Shown here one piece after another: positions 9,150 to 17,447 of a stretch of 64,000 bases of DNA. The notes beneath the pieces were generated by a model that was given only the letters and a program-made list of their open reading frames with translations, had not been told where the DNA came from and made no database searches. Numbering within the stretch: the first letter of the stretch is position 1; every line of letters starts with the position of its first letter. The stretch covers positions 4,701,001 to 4,765,000 of the forward strand of contig NZ_CP163439.1 of the NCBI RefSeq assembly GCF_041052385.1. Reading direction: 5' to 3'. Origin of the DNA: Streptomyces sp. R28. GTDB taxonomy: Bacteria; Actinomycetota; Actinomycetes; Streptomycetales; Streptomycetaceae. The position numbers and the translations under genes were made by a program.

Positions 9150-10223
9150 TCAGGGGGCATGGGGGAGATCGGCGCCGCCCGGAGGCGGGGCGTCGGACGT
9201 GGTCTCCGCCGGTGTGGTGCCGGCGGGCCCGGTGCTCGCCCGCAGCGAGATCGGCGGCCTGAGCAGGTGATGCCGGGCAACCGCACCGGGATGGCCGAGC
9301 CGCTCGACGAGCAGGTCGACGGCGAGGCGGCCCATCTGTTCCGCCGGCACGTCCGCCGCGGTGAGCTGCGGGGTCACCGTCTCCGCCCAACGGCTGGCCA
9401 CGACTCCGGTGACGGAGAAGTCGCGCGGTACATGGCGGCCGGCCTCGGCCAGCCCTCGGTAGAGGCCGCCCAGCGCCGCCTCGTTGAGTGTGACCAGACC
9501 CGTGGTGGCGGGGTCGTCGTGGAGGATCCGCTCCAGGCATGCCTGGCCCGAGGTGGCGTCGTCGCCGCAGCAGTACGTCTGTACGGTGAGCCCGCGTTCC
9601 GCCGCGGCCTTGGCGAAGCCGTCGAGACCCCGGTGGGCGGATTCGTACCCGGCCCGCAAAAGTTGCTCGGACCGGTTGACGAAGGCGATCCTGCGGTGGC
9701 CCAGGTCCGCGAGGTGGTGGACGCAGGCCTCCACCAGCGCGGTGTGGTCCAGGCCGACCCACCAGCCGCCCTCCGGATGGGCGGTGCGTCCGATGGCGAC
9801 GGAGGGAAAGTCCACGGCGGTGAGGTGGTCGATGCGGTCGTCCTGCAGCCGGATCTCCATGAGGATCGCACCGTCGACCCGGCGCTCGCCCAGCAGCCGC
9901 TGGAATGAGCGGTCGCTGTCCACACCGCTCGGGGAGAGCAGCACGTCGTAGTCGTAGGCCGCGGCGGCCTCCACCACGCTGCCGATGAAGTCCAGCTGCA
10001 TACCGGTGTAGTGGTTCCCGGCGGGCGGGAAGACCAGACCGATGGTGCTGGTCCGGCCGTTGGCCAGAGCCCGAGCACTCGCGTTCGGCCGGTAGCCCAG
10101 CTCGTCGATGACCCGCTGGACCTTCTCACGGGTGTCGTCCGACACCGGACGCTTGCCGCTCAGCGCGTAGGACACGGTGCTCCGCGAGACACCGGCCCGC
10201 TTGGCTATCTCACCGATGTTCAC
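9150..10223 (-). CDS. LacI-family transcriptional regulator of the glycan locus
   Basis: 357 residues. Two GTG codons lie 6 bases apart; the second (NIGEIAKRAG) was chosen because AAGGAG precedes it with five bases of spacing, while the first directly abuts the Shine-Dalgarno core. Residues 1-55 form the LacI helix-turn-helix and hinge (VSRSTVSYALSGKRPVSDDT, then NASARALANGRT); the rest is a periplasmic-binding-protein-like sugar sensor. Only 139 bases separate it from the binding-protein gene it likely controls. The 12-bp palindrome at 10343-10354 and a near copy at 10250-10261, both in its leader, suggest autoregulation. The inducing sugar is unknown. Confidence 0.94.
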   Translation of the reverse strand: MNIGEIAKRAGVSRSTVSYALSGKRPVSDDTREKVQRVIDELGYRPNASARALANGRTSTIGLVFPPAGNHYTGMQLDFIGSVVEAAAAYDYDVLLSPSGVDSDRSFQRLLGERRVDGAILMEIRLQDDRIDHLTAVDFPSVAIGRTAHPEGGWWVGLDHTALVEACVHHLADLGHRRIAFVNRSEQLLRAGYESAHRGLDGFAKAAAERGLTVQTYCCGDDATSGQACLERILHDDPATTGLVTLNEAALGGLYRGLAEAGRHVPRDFSVTGVVASRWAETVTPQLTAADVPAEQMGRLAVDLLVERLGHPGAVARHHLLRPPISLRASTGPAGTTPAETTSDAPPPGGADLPHAP

Positions 10224-10249
10224 GGGCACTCCTTGTGGATGGCGATGTG

Positions 10250-10261
10250 CGAACCGGTCGG
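10250..10261. promoter_or_regulatory. Imperfect LacI-type operator
   Basis: CGAACCGGTCGG matches the palindrome CGAACCGGTTCG except near the right end. It is in the leader of the lacI gene, 27 bases from its start. Confidence 0.45.
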
Positions 10262-10342
10262 ATGATCCCGCACCCGGTGAAACCCGAATCCAAGGTGCCG
10301 GAGGCGAAGGCAGGTGGATCAGGGAAGGGCTCCGACGCCTGT

Positions 10343-10354
10343 CGAACCGGTTCG
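10343..10354. promoter_or_regulatory. LacI-type operator, perfect palindrome
   Basis: CGAACCGGTTCG is a perfect 12-bp palindrome with the central CG step typical of LacI-family operators. It lies about 120 bases upstream of the lacI start codon and is identical to the copy at 10599-10610. Confidence 0.72.
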
Positions 10355-10361
10355 CGTGAAG

Positions 10362-10812
10362 TGAAGGTAAGAGCAGCCCGCACGGGTGTCAATCACTTCG
10401 CTCCACACATTTCCGTAACAGCCGGGAAACCTCGTGCTCAGGCGGCAGCCGTGGGTTCATAGCGTCGCCCGACCCCTTCCTGCCAGGTACATTTCAGGAA
10501 TCAGTCGACCTGAGCCGCCCCGGAGGCCCACCGGGTGCACGCACGGAGGCCCGGCGTCCGGGGGCATTGCCGCCCGGTCCCCCTGGTGCTAGCTTCTCCG
10601 AACCGGTTCGATGTGCAGGCTGTCCGCGCATGGGTCTTCGCGCGCCGGGCCCGCCCCCAGAACCCGGAAGCGAAGCACGCCTTCATGGAACCGGCGGAAC
10701 TCCTCGCCACTGGGATGGGGCAGGGGCATGCGGCGGCTCCAGGCCCCTGAGGCGGGCGGCGCATCACCACCGTCACCGCTCCTGTCCCAGGTCCATAGGC
10801 CGCGGCACACAC
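10362..10812. other. Gene-free tract between lacI and an ISL3 remnant
   Basis: No convincing gene is seen. The only structured element is the orphan operator at 10599-10610, preceded by TGCTAGCTT, which could be a promoter -10 region for a gene that no longer exists. Open frames here lack family resemblance and show no coding bias I trust. Confidence 0.5.
10599..10610. promoter_or_regulatory. Orphan LacI-type operator
   Basis: This is an exact second copy of CGAACCGGTTCG, 245 bases from the first and without a gene immediately downstream on either strand. It may mark the promoter of a lost gene of the same regulon, or an auxiliary operator for DNA looping. Confidence 0.6.
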
Positions 10813-11140
10813 TCAGAGGGAGCAGAGCCAGGCGATGCGGAGGCCGGCGACGACGGCGTCGAGGTCCTGGCCAGTCCGTTGACGAAGGTGTGCAGAGCAG
10901 GGCGTTCGTCGTCCCGGACACGAGTGATCCACCGGTTCAGGTGCCGGCCGCCGGCGGTTGTTCACCAACTCGGCGACGGCCCGGACGTGTTGGGCGGTTC
11001 GCTTGAGCGCAGGGCAGCGGACAAGGACGGCCTTGAGACGTTGCGCCTGATCAGCCGCGCACCACGGTGATGCCGCCGCAGTAGCCGCGCTCGCAGAGCT
11101 CGCCGAAGGGCTGGGCGGCGTTCGTGACACCCTCGGCCCC
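10813..11140 (-). pseudogene. Decayed ISL3-family transposase remnant
   Basis: On the minus strand, FGELCERGYCGGITVVRG resembles the helix before the catalytic part of ISL3 transposases. After a stop and a deletion, RCPALKRTAQHVRAVAEL and, in a second frame, LNRWITRVRDDERPALHTF then GQDLDAVVAGL follow the usual ISL3 C-terminal order. At least two frameshifts and one stop separate these blocks, so it is inactive. No terminal inverted repeats were located. Confidence 0.65.
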
Positions 11141-11168
11141 TCGTCGATGCCCGTCCGCCCTCCTGGGG

Positions 11169-11185
11169 AAGGGCGCCGGCCCTTT
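11169..11185. terminator. Short hairpin overlapping the GT4 stop codon
   Basis: AAGGGC and GCCCTT arms with a small loop overlap the stop codon of the glycosyltransferase. The stem is only 6 bp, so termination is a guess. Confidence 0.4.
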
Positions 11186-12287
11186 ACCTCTCCAGAAAGC
11201 CGAACAGCGCTTCCCACCTCCCGGCGATCTCCTCCGCCCCGTACCGCCGTATGTTCTCCCTCGCCGCGTCTCCCATCCGGTCCCGCAACCCCACGTCCGA
11301 CATCAACAGGTCCAGCTTGCGGGCGAGTTCGCCCGTGTTGCCGGGCCTGGCGAGGAGACCGTCCTCGCCGTCACGGACTATCTCGTGGACGCCGGGGGCG
11401 CAGTCGAAGGCGGTGCAGGGGACGCCCATGGCCATGGCCTCCATGAGTGCGAGGGGGAAGCCCTCGCCCCTGGAGGACAGCGCGAACACCGAGCCGCCCC
11501 GCAACGCGCCCGGCACGTCGTTCGTGCGGCCCATCCACCGCACCGAGCCGTCGAGGCCGAGGGTGGTGCACTGCTTCCGTAGGATCTCCTCGTCCTCGCC
11601 GGAGCCGTAGATCTTCAGGACCCAGCCGGGGTGGCGGGGCGCCACCTCGGACCAGGTGTCGAGGAGCATGTCGACGCCCTTCTCGTCGCTGAGCCGGCCG
11701 ATGCTGATCACGGCCTTCTCGGTGCGCGGTGAGGGCACGTCCGGCAGCCAGGGCACGGCGTTCGGCAGATACGAGGCGTTGTTGAGGCCCGCGCCGATCC
11801 ACAGGTCGGCGTCCTCGCGGGTGAGGACGAGCATGCGGTCGACGTCCCGGTAGTGCTTGAGGACCCGCTGGAAGCGCGAGGACCGTTTCGAGGTCTCGAA
11901 GGACTCGTGGCTCATCCCGATGACGGTCAGGCCGGTGGTGTCGGCGAGCTTCACCCACTCCATCGCCCACACCTGGGTCACGATGACGACCCCGCCGGGG
12001 CGCGCGGCGCGGAAGAGGCCCGTCAGCACGGCGGCCTTCTCCCGCATGCTCGCGTCCCGCGCCCGGCCGGGGGCGGGCGGCTGGCCCTCGTACAACCGGG
12101 TGGTGGGATACGCGAGTTCGCCGAGGTCGTGCGGGTCCTCGGGGGTGGTGACACCGATGACGTGGACGCGGTGGCCGCGCTCGGTGAAGAGCCGGGCCAT
12201 CTGGTGGGACCAGCTGGTCACGCCGCCCATCTCGTCCACGCTGTTGGAGACCAGGAAGACGTCCCGCTCCGTCATGCTCTCCCTCAC
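11184..12287 (-). CDS. Family 4 glycosyltransferase
   Basis: 367 residues, starting at a GTG that overlaps the upstream stop by four bases (GTGA) and follows GGAGG with 5-base spacing, so it is translationally coupled to the GT2-TagF gene. It has GT-B architecture: an N-terminal acceptor domain with GGVTSWSHQMARLF and a C-terminal donor domain with ISIGRLSDEKGVDMLLD, YGSGEDEE and the E-x7-E region SSRGEGFPLALMEAMAMG. It should transfer a nucleotide-activated sugar to a cell-surface polymer or lipid carrier, alongside the TagF-like partner. Donor and acceptor are unknown. Confidence 0.9.
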   Translation of the reverse strand: MRESMTERDVFLVSNSVDEMGGVTSWSHQMARLFTERGHRVHVIGVTTPEDPHDLGELAYPTTRLYEGQPPAPGRARDASMREKAAVLTGLFRAARPGGVVIVTQVWAMEWVKLADTTGLTVIGMSHESFETSKRSSRFQRVLKHYRDVDRMLVLTREDADLWIGAGLNNASYLPNAVPWLPDVPSPRTEKAVISIGRLSDEKGVDMLLDTWSEVAPRHPGWVLKIYGSGEDEEILRKQCTTLGLDGSVRWMGRTNDVPGALRGGSVFALSSRGEGFPLALMEAMAMGVPCTAFDCAPGVHEIVRDGEDGLLARPGNTGELARKLDLLMSDVGLRDRMGDAARENIRRYGAEEIAGRWEALFGFLER

Positions 12288-15166
12288 GCTTTCCTCCAGT
12301 CGGCGAAGAACTCCTCGACGATGCGCCGCGCGGCGGTGCCCTTGTCGTACTCGCCGAAGTCGGCCACGAACCGCTCGCGCGCGGCCGCGTACTTGACCGT
12401 CTGCTCCTCCAGCGGCGAAGCGCCCAGCACGGAGTGGAGTTCGTCCTCGGTGCGGACGACCGGGCCCGGTGCCCGTTCCAGCAGGTCGAAATAGGTGCCG
12501 CGGCCCTCGTGCACGTACTCCTCGTAGTCGTAGGGGAAGAAGAGCATCGGGCGGTCCAGCAGGGCGTAGTCGAACATCACCGACGAGTAGTCCGTGATCA
12601 GGGCGTCGGCGAGGGCGAGGACGGGGGTCACGTCGTGGTGGTCCGACACGTCGATGACCCGGCCTCGTACGGACGGCGGGAGGACGACGTGGTTGAGGTA
12701 GTGCGCGCGGACGAGGAGGACGTACTCATCGCCGAACGCCTCCGCGAACCGCTCCACGTCGAAGGGCAGCGCGAAACGGCGCCCGCCGTGCTGGCGGAAG
12801 GTTGGGGCGTACAGCAGGACCTTCTTGTCGGACGGAATGCCCAACTCGGCGGCCAGCGGCGGCCGTTCGGTCGCTCCGCGTGCCTGCGCGAGGGCGTCGT
12901 TGCGCGGGTAGCCGACCCGCAGCAGCGCCTTCTCCGGCAGCCGGAAGGCCTTGGCGAGGGTGCGGACATCGTGCTCGGAGCGGATCAGGAAGTGGTCGAA
13001 ACGGTCCAGGGTGCGCTGCTGCTCCGCCTGCTCGGCGCGGGACATGAGCTTCCAGCCGGGTTCGTCGAAGCCCATCCGCTTGAGCGCGGAGCCGTGCCAG
13101 GTCTGGATGTACGTCGTCCCGGGGCGCTTGGTCAGCTTCAGCGGGTAGCTCTGGTTGTCGATCCAGTACGCGGCGCGGGCCAGCGCGCGCAGGTACGGCA
13201 GCGACCAGCGGCGCACCAGCGTGGCGTCCTTGGGGAAGCCCTGCGGCTTGCCCGTGTACGACCACACCGCCTCGAAGTCGATGCCCTGCCGGCGCATCTC
13301 CTCGTAGATCGCCCGGGGGCTGTCGCTGTACTGCCGGCCCAGGTGGCTCTCGAAGACCACCAGGCGCTTGTGCGCCGGCATGCGCAGGAAGACGTCGCGG
13401 TAGAGGCGGAGCTTGGTGTCTCCGGAGGTGGCCTTCTTGCGCAGGGTCTTCGCCTTGCGGTAGCCGGCCTTGGCGAGGCGGCCGGGGGGGCCCTGCAGGC
13501 CGCGGGTGACGAGGACGTTCGCCTTCTTGTCGGGGACGAGGCGGAAGGCGAGGTGGCCGCGGGCGGAGACCTGCGGCTCGACGCGGTCGGCGACCAGCCG
13601 GGTGAGGCGGGGGCGCACCGGTATCGCGCCGGTCGTGAGGCCGGGGCCGGCGGCGGTGAGGCGGGTCGTCGTGCGCTCGCCGTCGACGACCAGGTGGAGG
13701 CGTACGTCCCAGACGGCGTCCACGATGCCGAGCGGGCGCAGGCCCTTCGACAGGTTCGCCGCGGCCTCCCAGGAGACGTGCGGGCCCTCGTGCCGCACCG
13801 TGGCCACCGGGAAGCGGAAGGTCTGGAAGCGTACGCCCTGCCGTCGGGCGTAGAACTCCAGCTCGGCGGTGAGCCGGGCACCGGGCGGGATGACGCCGAG
13901 GGGGTTGGTGACGCGGCCCGCGAGCCGGACGGCACCGCCCCCGTCCTCCTGCCGGTACTCGGTCAGTTCGTTGCGCAGGAACAGCTTCCCGACCGGACGG
14001 GCGTGATAGCCGAGCTCGGTGACGTCCAGGACCCGGCGGGCGAGGGGGTCCTCGTCGATGTGTTCGGCGCACCAGTAGACCCGCCCCTCGCGCTCGGCGA
14101 GCGGGGCGGAGACCTTGTCACGGTTGGTGAGCGTGTCCACGGCGGGCAGCAGGTTGTCCCAGTCGCTCCGGCGGAGCAGATACGCGCAGACCGCGTGGAT
14201 CGGCTCGACCTCGTCGTACGCGGCCGGGTCGATCGACGCCAGGTAGGGGCGGGCGAGAGCGGCGAACTCCTGGCGGTAGGAGGCGTCCCGGAAGGGCAGG
14301 TCGCGCAGGTGCAGGACCAGGTCGTGCTTGAGGAACTTGACGTCCTTGCGGAACTTCAGCTCCGGCAGGCCCCGGTCGGCGAGCAGCCGGTCGACCCGGC
14401 GGTGCATCTCCATGCGGTGCGCGAAGTTGGCGATCTCGGCCCGGCGGTTGCTGATCGACTTGGCGTCGGCCTTCTCGGCCACGTTCCAGTCGTAGACCCG
14501 GTTCGGTATGAGCGTGATGCGGCGGGCGGCCGTGTACGCCTGGGCGGAGAAGAGCAGGTCCTCGTAGTGGATGCCGACGGGGAAGTCCAGGCCGCTGTCG
14601 ACCAGGAACTGCCGGCGGTAGCACTTGTTGGTCGACAGGGTGTCGTAGACCAGCAGGTCAGGCAGCTCGGAGACCGAGTCGAGGGTGCGGGTGCGGGCGT
14701 ACAGCCACGGGTACCACCTGACCTCCTTGCGGTGGCGCGAGTCGACGTGGACGCGGACGCAGAGGCCGGAGACCAGGTCGGCGCCGGTGGTCTCGGCCGC
14801 CTCCAGGAAGTTGCGGCAGGCGTTGCGCTCCAGGACGTCGTCGCTGTCGAGGAAGAGGACGTACGCGCCGCGGGCCTTCAGGATGCCGTGGTTGCGGGGC
14901 GCGCCGCAGCCGCCGCTGTTCTCGGGGAGCCGGTGCGCCCGTACCCGGTCGGGGTGCTCGGCGGCGAGGCGGCGGGCCACCTCGTACGAGCCGTCCGTGC
15001 TGTGGTCGTCCACGATCACGACCTCGACGCCGCGCAGTGTCTGCTCCAGCACCGAGCGTACGGCCGTGGGCAGCCTGGCCTCGTCGTTGTAGACGATCAC
15101 GACGACGGACATGGCGACGTCGGCTACGGAGGGTCGCTGATCGACGTCCACATTCACCTCGTTCAT
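12284..15166 (-). CDS. GT2 glycosyltransferase fused to a CDP-glycerol glycerophosphotransferase (TagF-like) domain
   Basis: 960 residues from the ATG of MNEVNVDVDQ. GGAAG lies 5 bases upstream; a GTG four codons earlier has no spacing for a ribosome site. Residues ~18-240 are a GT-A family 2 domain (VVVIVYNDEARLPTAVRSVL, VDDHSTDGS, DXD in LFLDSDD at ~108). A linker of ~300 residues leads to a Glyphos_transf domain (~600-955) with TWHGSALKRMG, RVGYPRND, LLYAPTFR and ITDYSSVMFDYALLDRP. This pairing is known from teichoic-acid-type polymer synthesis, where the C-terminal part adds glycerol- or ribitol-phosphate units. It acts at the inner membrane face and is coupled to the GT4 gene. Confidence 0.9.
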   Translation of the reverse strand: MNEVNVDVDQRPSVADVAMSVVVIVYNDEARLPTAVRSVLEQTLRGVEVVIVDDHSTDGSYEVARRLAAEHPDRVRAHRLPENSGGCGAPRNHGILKARGAYVLFLDSDDVLERNACRNFLEAAETTGADLVSGLCVRVHVDSRHRKEVRWYPWLYARTRTLDSVSELPDLLVYDTLSTNKCYRRQFLVDSGLDFPVGIHYEDLLFSAQAYTAARRITLIPNRVYDWNVAEKADAKSISNRRAEIANFAHRMEMHRRVDRLLADRGLPELKFRKDVKFLKHDLVLHLRDLPFRDASYRQEFAALARPYLASIDPAAYDEVEPIHAVCAYLLRRSDWDNLLPAVDTLTNRDKVSAPLAEREGRVYWCAEHIDEDPLARRVLDVTELGYHARPVGKLFLRNELTEYRQEDGGGAVRLAGRVTNPLGVIPPGARLTAELEFYARRQGVRFQTFRFPVATVRHEGPHVSWEAAANLSKGLRPLGIVDAVWDVRLHLVVDGERTTTRLTAAGPGLTTGAIPVRPRLTRLVADRVEPQVSARGHLAFRLVPDKKANVLVTRGLQGPPGRLAKAGYRKAKTLRKKATSGDTKLRLYRDVFLRMPAHKRLVVFESHLGRQYSDSPRAIYEEMRRQGIDFEAVWSYTGKPQGFPKDATLVRRWSLPYLRALARAAYWIDNQSYPLKLTKRPGTTYIQTWHGSALKRMGFDEPGWKLMSRAEQAEQQRTLDRFDHFLIRSEHDVRTLAKAFRLPEKALLRVGYPRNDALAQARGATERPPLAAELGIPSDKKVLLYAPTFRQHGGRRFALPFDVERFAEAFGDEYVLLVRAHYLNHVVLPPSVRGRVIDVSDHHDVTPVLALADALITDYSSVMFDYALLDRPMLFFPYDYEEYVHEGRGTYFDLLERAPGPVVRTEDELHSVLGASPLEEQTVKYAAARERFVADFGEYDKGTAARRIVEEFFADWRKA

Positions 15167-15266
15167 CCCTGCTTCCACCCTTTGGAAGCGATCACGCGCT
15201 TGAGGGCCACATGGGTAGATGTCAATAGGGGCGCACGGGTTCCTTCGGTGGAGGCCGGACCCTTGT

Positions 15267-15281
15267 CTGACGGTGCGTCAG
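15267..15281. promoter_or_regulatory. Dispersed-regulon operator, site 1
   Basis: CTGACGGTGCGTCAG has perfect 5-bp arms (CTGAC/GTCAG) around five bases. It lies 57 bases upstream of the LLM oxidoreductase and matches eight further sites in this window. Confidence 0.72.
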
Positions 15282-15338
15282 CTACGACCATGTAGTCCGC
15301 GCCGGTCGACGTGCCGGACCGCCACCGAAGGGGGCCCC

Positions 15339-16304
15339 ATGCCAGCCCTGTCGCCGCAAGGCCGTCTCGCCTACGGCATCCAGCTGCCAGTCCAGTCGCA
15401 GAGCACGATCTACGCCGAACCCTGGGAGGCATCCGCCGGCCCGGACGACCTGCTCGCCGTCGCCCGCACCGCCGACCACGCCGGCTTCGCCTACCTGGCG
15501 AGCTGCGACCACGTCGCCATCCCGCGCCGCCTCGCGTCCGCGATGAGCACGGTCTGGTACGACCCCGTCGCCACCCTCTCCTTCCTCGCGGCCGCGACCG
15601 AGCGCGTCCGGCTGCTCAGTCACGTGGCCGTGGTGGGCCTGCGCCATCCCCTCGCCACGGCCAAGCAGTACGCCACCCTCGACCACCTCAGCGGCGGGCG
15701 GCTCATCCTCGGGGTCGGCGCCGGGCATGTGCGGGAGGAGTTCGAGGCGCTGGGCGCCGACTTCGAGCGGCGCGGACCCGTGCTCGACGAATGCGTCGAC
15801 GCCCTGCGCGCCGCCCTCGGGCCGGACGAGTTCCCCGAGCACCACGGCAAGCTCTACGACTTCGAGGGGCTCGGGCAGCGGCCGCGGCCCGCTCAGGAGC
15901 GTGTCCCGGTATGGGTCGGCGGGTCCTCCCCGGCCGCCGTACGCCGGGCCGCCCTCAAGGGCGACGGGTGGCTGCCGCAGGGGGATCCGCGGGACCGGCT
16001 CCCCGCGCAGATCGCCCGGATACGGCGCCTCAGGGAAGAAGCGGCCCGCGGCTCAGCCGCTGATGGACACGGCGAGGGGCCGTTCACCGTCGGCGCCATC
16101 ACCGAGCCGCTGTATGTCGGGACGCCGGGGTGGGACGTCGGGCGCAGGACGGTCACCGGAGCGCCGGACGCCCTCGCGGAGTCCCTGCGCGCCTACCGCG
16201 CGATGGGGGTGGACCAGCTCCAGGTGCGGTTCCGCAGCCGCAGCCGCAGTGAACTCACCGACCAGATGGCGGCGTTCGGGGCACAGGTGCGACCCCTGTT
16301 GTAG
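15339..16304 (+). CDS. LLM-class F420-dependent oxidoreductase
   Basis: 321 residues from an ATG preceded by AAGGGGG. It has the luciferase-like (beta/alpha)8 pattern of F420-dependent enzymes: GFAYLASCDHVAIPR, LGVGAGHVREEFEALG and PVWVGGSSPAAVRRAA, giving the TIGR03619-like profile common in actinomycete CoA/steroid catabolism. It probably oxidises or reduces a ring or alcohol of a catabolic intermediate with coenzyme F420. It sits between surface-polymer genes on the opposite strand, but its promoter carries the operator at 15267-15281, linking it to the acyl-CoA genes farther right. The substrate cannot be told. Confidence 0.9.
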   Translation: MPALSPQGRLAYGIQLPVQSQSTIYAEPWEASAGPDDLLAVARTADHAGFAYLASCDHVAIPRRLASAMSTVWYDPVATLSFLAAATERVRLLSHVAVVGLRHPLATAKQYATLDHLSGGRLILGVGAGHVREEFEALGADFERRGPVLDECVDALRAALGPDEFPEHHGKLYDFEGLGQRPRPAQERVPVWVGGSSPAAVRRAALKGDGWLPQGDPRDRLPAQIARIRRLREEAARGSAADGHGEGPFTVGAITEPLYVGTPGWDVGRRTVTGAPDALAESLRAYRAMGVDQLQVRFRSRSRSELTDQMAAFGAQVRPLL

Positions 16305-16311
16305 AGGGCCG

Positions 16312-16341
16312 CAGGGCGCGGGCGACTGCGGCCGCGCCCTG
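16312..16341. terminator. Bidirectional terminator hairpin
   Basis: CAGGGCGCGG (16312-16321) and its complement (16332-16341) form a perfect 10-bp stem with a 10-base loop between two convergent genes, so it can serve both the LLM oxidoreductase and galE. Confidence 0.7.
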
Positions 16342-16382
16342 TGTACGGCTCACTGCCACGTATGCCTCACGTCCGCTCACGC

Positions 16383-17354
16383 TCACTTCACCGGGTGGTT
16401 CAGGGTCCAGCCCGCCCACGCCGACGAGATCATGTCCGCCACCCCGTACCGCGCCTTCCAGCCCAGCTCCGCCGCAATGCGGTCGGCCGAGGCGACGACC
16501 CGGGCGGGGTCGCCCGGCCGCCGGTCCACGACCACCGGGGGCAGGGCGTGGCCGGTGAGCGCGTTGATCCGGTCGATCATCTCGCGCACCGAGACGCCCT
16601 GACCGCGCCCGATGTTGAGGGTGAGGTCCGTGCCCGGTGCCGCGCTCAGCCGCCGCGCGGCCGCCACATGGGCCTCCGCCAGGTCGACGACGTGGATGTA
16701 GTCGCGCACGCACGTCCCGTCGGGGGTCGGGTACTCGGCGCCGAAGATCCGCGGCGGGGCGCCCTCGGTGAGCTTCTCGAAGACCATGGGTACGAGGTTG
16801 AACACGCCGGTGTCGGCCAGTTCGGGGGTCGCCGCACCGGCCACGTTGAAGTAGCGGAGCGAGGCCGTCGACAGACCGGTGGCCCGGCCCGTGGCCCGCA
16901 CCAGCCACTCACCGACCAGCTTCGTCTCGCCGTACGGACTCATCGGCGCACACGGCGTCTCCTCGGTGACGAGGTCGACGTCCGGCATGCCGTAGACAGC
17001 GGCCGAGGAGGAGAAGACGAACGACCCGACCCCGGCGTCGGTGACGGCGGACAGCAGGGTGAGCAGGCCCTCGACGTTCTCCCGGTAGTAGTGCAGCGGC
17101 AGTTCGACGGACTCGCCGACCTGCTTCTTCGCCGCGAGGTGGACGACGCCGGTGACGCCATGGTCCCGGATGACCCGCCCGAGCCGCTCACCGTCCAGGG
17201 TGGAGCCGACGACCAGCGGCACGCCGTCGGGCACCCGCTCGGCGATCCCCGTGGACAAGTCGTCGTAGACGACGGCTCGTTCGCCCGCGTCGAGCATCGC
17301 GCGCACGACGTGCGCCCCGATGTAGCCGGCGCCACCGGTGATCAGCCAGGTCAT
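16383..17354 (-). CDS. galE: UDP-glucose 4-epimerase
   Basis: 323 residues, an extended SDR enzyme interconverting UDP-glucose and UDP-galactose with bound NAD. The cofactor motif GGAGYIGAHVV opens the protein, SSSAAVYG supplies the active-site Ser/Thr and YGETK the catalytic Tyr/Lys; RYFNVAGA and RDYIHVVDLAEAH are GalE hallmarks. Length is normal for the family. It lies next to two glycosyltransferase genes and likely supplies UDP-galactose for the surface polymer. Streptomyces often carry several GalE paralogues, so this need not be the housekeeping copy. Confidence 0.93.
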   Translation of the reverse strand: MTWLITGGAGYIGAHVVRAMLDAGERAVVYDDLSTGIAERVPDGVPLVVGSTLDGERLGRVIRDHGVTGVVHLAAKKQVGESVELPLHYYRENVEGLLTLLSAVTDAGVGSFVFSSSAAVYGMPDVDLVTEETPCAPMSPYGETKLVGEWLVRATGRATGLSTASLRYFNVAGAATPELADTGVFNLVPMVFEKLTEGAPPRIFGAEYPTPDGTCVRDYIHVVDLAEAHVAAARRLSAAPGTDLTLNIGRGQGVSVREMIDRINALTGHALPPVVVDRRPGDPARVVASADRIAAELGWKARYGVADMISSAWAGWTLNHPVK

Positions 17355-17392
17355 GTACGACCGTCTCCTCGTAGGTAGGTGATAGTGCAGGT

Positions 17393-17447
17393 GCGTCAGG
17401 TGTCAGGTGTCAGGTGTCAGGTGTCGGGGGTCGGGTGTCAGGTGTCA
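17393..17447. repeat. Heptamer tandem array (GTGTCAG) at a stop codon
   Basis: About seven imperfect copies of the 7-bp unit GTGTCAG run from the galE leader up to and including the stop codon of the downstream GT2 gene. Read on the minus strand, the unit is TGACACC and begins with that gene's own TGA. Confidence 0.8.

Noticed and set aside
10535..10750. 71-codon frame after the orphan operator
   Set aside because: No family resemblance, no ribosome site; treated as non-coding.
12434..15295. Long plus-strand frame opposite the GT2-TagF gene
   Set aside because: No motif, composition of an antisense shadow; the opposite strand holds two well recognised domains.
17393..17447. Short tandem repeats considered as a CRISPR-like array
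   Set aside because: Units are 7 bp with no spacers; same for 39081-39132 and 48197-48250. No cas genes are present.
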